The translations under genes were made by a program, and so were the position numbers. A stretch of 8,769 bases of DNA, taken from assembly GCA_903889815.1 (NCBI GenBank), contig CAISYX010000007.1, forward strand, positions 1 to 8,769, written 5' to 3'. Below the pieces are notes generated by a model. The model was not told the origin of the DNA. It saw only the letters and a list, made by a program, of their open reading frames with translations, and did not search any database. Each line of letters starts with the position of its first letter. Position 1 is the stretch's first letter. Positions 6,210 through 8,769 of this stretch are shown here, piece by piece. Source of the DNA: an uncultured Gammaproteobacteria bacterium (GTDB lineage Bacteria; Pseudomonadota; Gammaproteobacteria; Pseudomonadales; Pseudohongiellaceae).

Positions 6210-6686
6210 TCACGAACTCGCAGGCCACCATGTCCAGGGGTTCTGCAGCAGAGACTGATTGGAGTAGCGCGGATCGGCACTGACTTCTTCCGCCACCCAG
6301 TCGGGCTTCTCGAAAGACTGCTCTTCGTGGGGCAGCTCCAGCTCGGCAATGACCAGTCCGGCGTTCGCGCCTGCAAAAATGTCCAGCTCCCAGCGCATGC
6401 CGGCGTGCTCGATCTCGTAGCGGGTTTTCTCGACGACGCCCGCCTGACACAGTTCCGCCAGCATGGCACGGGCATCGGCCAGGGGAATCTCGTACTCGAA
6501 CTCACTGCGGCGGATGCCGGTGCTGGCGCCCTTCAGTGTGAGCCAGGCGCGCGTGGCTCGTACACGTACCCTCACCGTGATGCGATTGAGCGTGGGGATA
6601 TAGCCCTGGATGATCGTGTCGCCCGGCGGCAGCACCGGCAGATGCTCGCGATGCACCAGGAATTTGCGTTCAATCTCGACGGCCAT
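6210..6686 (-). CDS. CYTH-domain protein, probable inorganic (tri)polyphosphatase
   Basis: This is a single-domain, 158-residue CYTH (triphosphate tunnel metalloenzyme) protein. Members bind triphosphate groups and two divalent metals inside an eight-strand barrel; short stand-alone bacterial forms such as the Nitrosomonas europaea enzyme hydrolyse tripolyphosphate, while others make cAMP or hydrolyse thiamine triphosphate. The N-terminal ExExK signature is present (Glu4, Glu6, Lys8). Alternating charged strands follow: Arg39/41/43, Lys52, Glu64/66, Lys87-Arg89, Glu100-Asp102 and Glu115/117, then a terminal SNQSL at 142-146. No HD or CHAD domain is attached. The ATG at 6686 is chosen because an N-terminal ExExK is obligatory and because it lies only 5 bases after the cbpM stop; an upstream start would add 37 Arg/Ala-rich residues overlapping cbpM. 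Family is clear; substrate is inferred. Confidence 0.88.
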   Translation of the reverse strand: MAVEIERKFLVHREHLPVLPPGDTIIQGYIPTLNRITVRVRVRATRAWLTLKGASTGIRRSEFEYEIPLADARAMLAELCQAGVVEKTRYEIEHAGMRWELDIFAGANAGLVIAELELPHEEQSFEKPDWVAEEVSADPRYSNQSLLQNPWTWWPASS

Positions 6687-6691
6687 CGCGC

Positions 6692-6997
6692 TCAGCCGCC
6701 CGTCAGGCGCTGCAGCTGGCGCTGCAACTGCGCGTTCTCGTCGCGCAGCCGGTCGCGTTCGACCAGCAGCTCCAGCACAAGTGCGACAGCTTCCCACTCA
6801 AGATGCAGGTCGCGCTGCAGGCGCAGGGCGCGGCGAGCCGTGCTGATCATCTGCAGGTCGAACACCCACGTCTCGGGAGTGTCGCCCGCTGGCGCGAGAA
6901 TGCCGAGGCTGACGATTTCGATGAATTCCGTGGCAGGCATTCCCACGGCATGACAGGCATCGTGAAGATGCAGGCTTGCTGAATATTCTGTCTGCAT
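6692..6997 (-). CDS. cbpM: CbpM, chaperone modulator of CbpA
   Basis: This 101-residue protein matches the CbpM family of MerR-like winged-helix proteins. In E. coli CbpM binds the J domain of CbpA and blocks its co-chaperone and DNA-binding activities. The N-terminal half (about 7-63) contains the helix-turn-helix-like core with FIEIVSLGILAP at 25-36 and VFDLQMISTARRALRLQRDL at 45-64. The C-terminal third (about 68-98) is a Leu- and charge-rich predicted coiled coil (LVERDRLRDENAQLQRQLQ). The start at 6997 is chosen because the ATG follows the cbpA stop by a single base (TGACATG) and has a GGGAGGT upstream. A longer in-frame ORF from 7045 would reach into cbpA. Position right after cbpA fully supports the call. 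Confidence 0.9.
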   Translation of the reverse strand: MQTEYSASLHLHDACHAVGMPATEFIEIVSLGILAPAGDTPETWVFDLQMISTARRALRLQRDLHLEWEAVALVLELLVERDRLRDENAQLQRQLQRLTGG

Positions 6998-6998
6998 G

Positions 6999-7961
6999 TC
7001 AGACCTCCCATTCCCTGCGTGGATTGAAAGTGGCGGCGCTGGCAATTTCTTTCCACAGCCGCATGGCCTCCGGATTCGACTTTGCCGGCATCACGACCTT
7101 GAGAATGGCGAACAGATCGCCATTGCCACTGCGTGTGCGCAGACCTTTGCCCTTGATGCGCAGACCTTTGCCCTTGATGCGCAGGCGCTGGCCATTCTGG
7201 CTGTCGGGAGCAATGGCCAGACTGATCTTTCCCGTCAGTGTTGGCAGTGTGATCTTTGCACCCAGCGCCGCCTCCCAGGGCGCCACCGGCACCGTGATGT
7301 TCAAGTCATGGCCAGCCACATCGAACAGCGGATGGGGCACCAATCTTATCCGCAGATACAAGTCGCCCGCCGGGCCATTGCCGAATCCGGGGCCACCCTG
7401 ACCCTTGAGACGAATGCGGTCGCCGTCGGCGACGCCGGGGGGCAGTTTCACGCTGAGGGTCTTGCGGATGTCGGCCAGGCGGCCGGATTCGCCGTAGTGG
7501 GGCAAGTTGTATTCGAGCGGCCGGGACTCATCCGAGAATGTGTCTTCGAGAAACAGAGGCAGCTCCACGTCCACATCGCGACCGCGGCTGGACGTGAAAT
7601 CCTCAGTGCCCTCGAAGCCACGGGAGCCTGCGGTGCGCTGGCGTCCGGCACCGAAGATGCTTTCAAAGAAGTCCGAGAAATCGCCGCCGCTGCCCTGGCC
7701 GCTGCTCTGCCAGCCGGGCGGCGGCTCGAAGCGCTGACCAGCGCTGCCGTACTGGCGCAGCTGGTCGAATTCGGCACGCTTCTTGTCGTCGGACAGCACT
7801 TCATAGGCTTCCGCCACGTCCTTGAATTGCTTCTCGGCGTCCTTTACCGTGCTCACGTCCGGGTGATACTTGCGGGCGAGCTTGCGGTAGGCCGTCTTGA
7901 TGGCCTTGAGATCGGCGTCGGCAGCGACACCCAGAATCTTGTAGTAGTCCTTGAATTCCAT
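6999..7961 (-). CDS. cbpA: CbpA, DnaJ-type (class B Hsp40) co-chaperone / curved-DNA-binding protein
   Basis: This is a 320-residue class B Hsp40. The J domain covers about 5-68 with the HPD motif at 33-35 (RKYHPDVS), which stimulates DnaK ATPase. A Gly/Phe/Ser-rich linker runs from about 72 to 125 (GGDFSDFFESIFGAG). Two substrate-binding C-terminal domains follow, about 125-205 and 210-292. There are no CxxCxGxG zinc repeats, which separates it from DnaJ. The order cbpA-cbpM supports CbpA, a cytoplasmic and nucleoid-associated stress chaperone. One oddity stands out: in domain II the segment LRIKGKG occurs twice in a row (260-273), caused by a perfect 21-base tandem duplication. Homologues as I recall them have one copy, and that may account for part of the length over E. 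coli's 306. The ATG at 7961 has AGGA ten bases upstream. The frame is intact throughout. Confidence 0.94.
   Translation of the reverse strand: MEFKDYYKILGVAADADLKAIKTAYRKLARKYHPDVSTVKDAEKQFKDVAEAYEVLSDDKKRAEFDQLRQYGSAGQRFEPPPGWQSSGQGSGGDFSDFFESIFGAGRQRTAGSRGFEGTEDFTSSRGRDVDVELPLFLEDTFSDESRPLEYNLPHYGESGRLADIRKTLSVKLPPGVADGDRIRLKGQGGPGFGNGPAGDLYLRIRLVPHPLFDVAGHDLNITVPVAPWEAALGAKITLPTLTGKISLAIAPDSQNGQRLRIKGKGLRIKGKGLRTRSGNGDLFAILKVVMPAKSNPEAMRLWKEIASAATFNPRREWEV
7003..7009 (-). promoter_or_regulatory. Ribosome-binding site of cbpM inside the cbpA 3' end
   Basis: On the minus strand GGGAGGT, encoded within the last codons of cbpA, lies 5 bases before the ATG at 6997. With the one-base gap between cbpA stop and cbpM start it indicates coupled translation of chaperone and inhibitor. 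Confidence 0.8.
7136..7184. repeat. Perfect 21-base tandem repeat inside cbpA
   Basis: The sequence repeats with a period of exactly 21 bases over 49 bases (about 2.3 copies) without a mismatch. Full units lie at 7137-7157 and 7158-7178, followed by six further matching bases. Since 21 is a multiple of three the frame is kept, and the protein gains one extra LRIKGKG heptapeptide (residues 260-273). The lack of any third-position drift points to a recent slippage duplication. Confidence 0.95.
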
Positions 7962-7984
7962 GCGGGCTTATTCCTGTGACAGAG

Positions 7985-8033
7985 AGGCTGTACCTGCGCG
8001 GCACGAGTTCATCATGCCGCACGAGCACAGCCT
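7985..8033. other. Imperfect inverted repeat between the lectin-like gene and cbpA
   Basis: Arms 7985-8003 and 8015-8033 pair at about 16 of 19 positions: AGGCTGT with ACAGCCT outside and GCGGCA with TGCCGC inside. The loop is 11 bases. It lies in the 88-base gap upstream of cbpA and downstream of the lectin-like stop. There is no T-run after the stem on the minus strand, so it is not a classical intrinsic terminator. It could be a weak 3'-end structure, a cbpA leader hairpin or an operator. Confidence 0.45.
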
Positions 8034-8049
8034 GCTGCCTTGATCTGTC

Positions 8050-8694
8050 TCAATACGCGAAGCAGTAGAAATAGCCATTGCCACCAGTGGCGATCAGGTC
8101 TTCCTGGCTACAGCTGCGGGTGCCGTGGGCGCTGTTCCAGGAGGTGGGATTCGCGCCGCCGCCCTGACGGTCATGATGTCCGGCCTGTGCGGAACCGGCA
8201 CTGCTGCTCGTCCAGTTGTTGCAGGTGTGGTCCTCCGCATCGGTGAAGGCAGTCCCATCGGCCTGAGAGCCAGTGAGGATGTCATGCTGGTTCGGTGTGT
8301 CGCCGCGCCCGTTCACCAGAGCGCCTGTTTCGGACAGGGAATTGTCCTTGCCCGTGAGAGCGGCCTCGCTGTGCAGCTGCTCCAGATTGGCGGCGATCAG
8401 CACGCCTTTGGCGTTGTACCAGGGGCCCGAACCGATGCGGTCACGGGCATTGACGGCGGGCTGGCCACCCGCGGCCTGGGTGCTCAAATAGGCGCGCCAG
8501 GTCTTGCCTCCAGCGCCTGCGGAGGTGGCAAGGGCCGTGCAGTGGGCATCGGCACCGGCCAGTCCTCCCAGATTGGCGCCGTTGCCGGACCCCACGCTGG
8601 TAATGAAAAAGCTCAGGCTGGTGTCCTGGGCATGGCTGAGGGTGGCGGATATCGCCAGCAGCAATGTAGCGGCAGACAGTAATATTTTTCTCAT
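8050..8694 (-). CDS. Secreted lectin-like / DUF1554-like protein
   Basis: This 214-residue protein has a clear Sec signal peptide (MRKILLSAATLLLAISATL, likely cleavage after SHA at 22) and no membrane helix afterwards, so it is periplasmic or secreted. The mature part shows a conserved-looking order: ITSVGSGNGANLGGLAGADA then Cys52; WRAYLST (66-72); ARDRIGSGPWYNAKG (83-97); TCNNWTSSS (157-165) with Cys158; GHHDR (172-176); SWNSAH (185-190); Cys195; and a terminal GGNGYFYCFAY with Cys211. The four cysteines could form two disulfides. This pattern recalls bacterial proteins annotated as lectin-like, with a C-type-lectin/endostatin-like fold, and Leptospira DUF1554, but I assign it from memory only. 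The start is supported by AAGGAGA (8701-8707), 6 bases upstream. It lies 88 bases upstream of cbpA on the same strand; no functional link is evident. Confidence 0.75.
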   Translation of the reverse strand: MRKILLSAATLLLAISATLSHAQDTSLSFFITSVGSGNGANLGGLAGADAHCTALATSAGAGGKTWRAYLSTQAAGGQPAVNARDRIGSGPWYNAKGVLIAANLEQLHSEAALTGKDNSLSETGALVNGRGDTPNQHDILTGSQADGTAFTDAEDHTCNNWTSSSAGSAQAGHHDRQGGGANPTSWNSAHGTRSCSQEDLIATGGNGYFYCFAY

Positions 8695-8700
8695 TCTGGG

Positions 8701-8707
8701 TCTCCTT
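8701..8707 (-). promoter_or_regulatory. Ribosome-binding site of the lectin-like gene
   Basis: On the minus strand AAGGAGA lies 6 bases before the ATG at 8694 and confirms that start. The rest of the right edge (8708-8769) shows no convincing promoter or gene. Confidence 0.75.
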
Positions 8708-8769
8708 GCGTGAATCCCCCGGTTAATGGTCTGATGAGTCAGGCTTGGCGGGTGGTGCGCGGGCTTTGC

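Noticed and set aside
7136..7184. Tandem repeat considered as a CRISPR or iteron array
   Set aside because: The copies are adjacent without spacers, number just over two, and sit in frame inside cbpA.
6996..7979. 327-residue open frame on the plus strand covering cbpA
   Set aside because: It mirrors the unmistakable J-domain protein on the minus strand. Its length simply reflects high GC content.

Overview
The window looks like ordinary chromosome from a GC-rich, Gram-negative proteobacterium, most likely a gammaproteobacterium. Three things point that way: a SlyD-type prolyl isomerase with a His-rich tail, a cbpA-cbpM chaperone pair, and an LpxH-family (lipid A pathway) phosphatase. A lipoprotein signal and two Sec signals also fit an envelope with a periplasm. 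No species can be named. I see no transposase, integrase, phage gene, tRNA, rRNA or CRISPR array.

Layout from left to right. 1-176 is a leader with a perfect TATAAT box. 177-668 (+) is a SlyD-like isomerase. It converges, with a 3-base gap, on an NAD(P)-dependent aldehyde dehydrogenase (672-2099, -). A short divergent spacer leads to a YiiX/YaeF-like permuted papain-fold protein (2198-2950, +). Its 3' end overlaps by 26 bases the 3' end of a secreted NHL beta-propeller gene (2925-4061, -). A 161-base divergent promoter region separates that gene from a second NHL propeller gene, a predicted lipoprotein (4223-5284, +). Next comes a leftward cluster, read from right to left: cbpA (7961-6999), cbpM (6997-6692), a CYTH-domain phosphatase (6686-6210) and an LpxH-family metallophosphoesterase (6122-5295). 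Upstream of the cluster, on the same strand, is a secreted protein with a C-type-lectin/endostatin-like or DUF1554-like appearance (8694-8050). The last 75 bases are its leader.

How the genes work together. CbpA is an Hsp40 co-chaperone and CbpM its dedicated inhibitor, and the near-overlapping junctions suggest coupled translation with the CYTH gene. The LpxH-like gene follows 87 bases later with its own very strong ribosome-binding site. The two divergent NHL genes both keep the residues that bind metal in peptidyl-hydroxyglycine amidating lyase but lack its catalytic tyrosine. They are the most intriguing part of the window: a possible pair of extracytoplasmic metal-binding propellers of unknown function. 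The other notable point is a perfect in-frame 21-base tandem duplication inside cbpA. I did not find convincing evidence of an undescribed multi-gene system; the NHL pair is the best candidate for follow-up.
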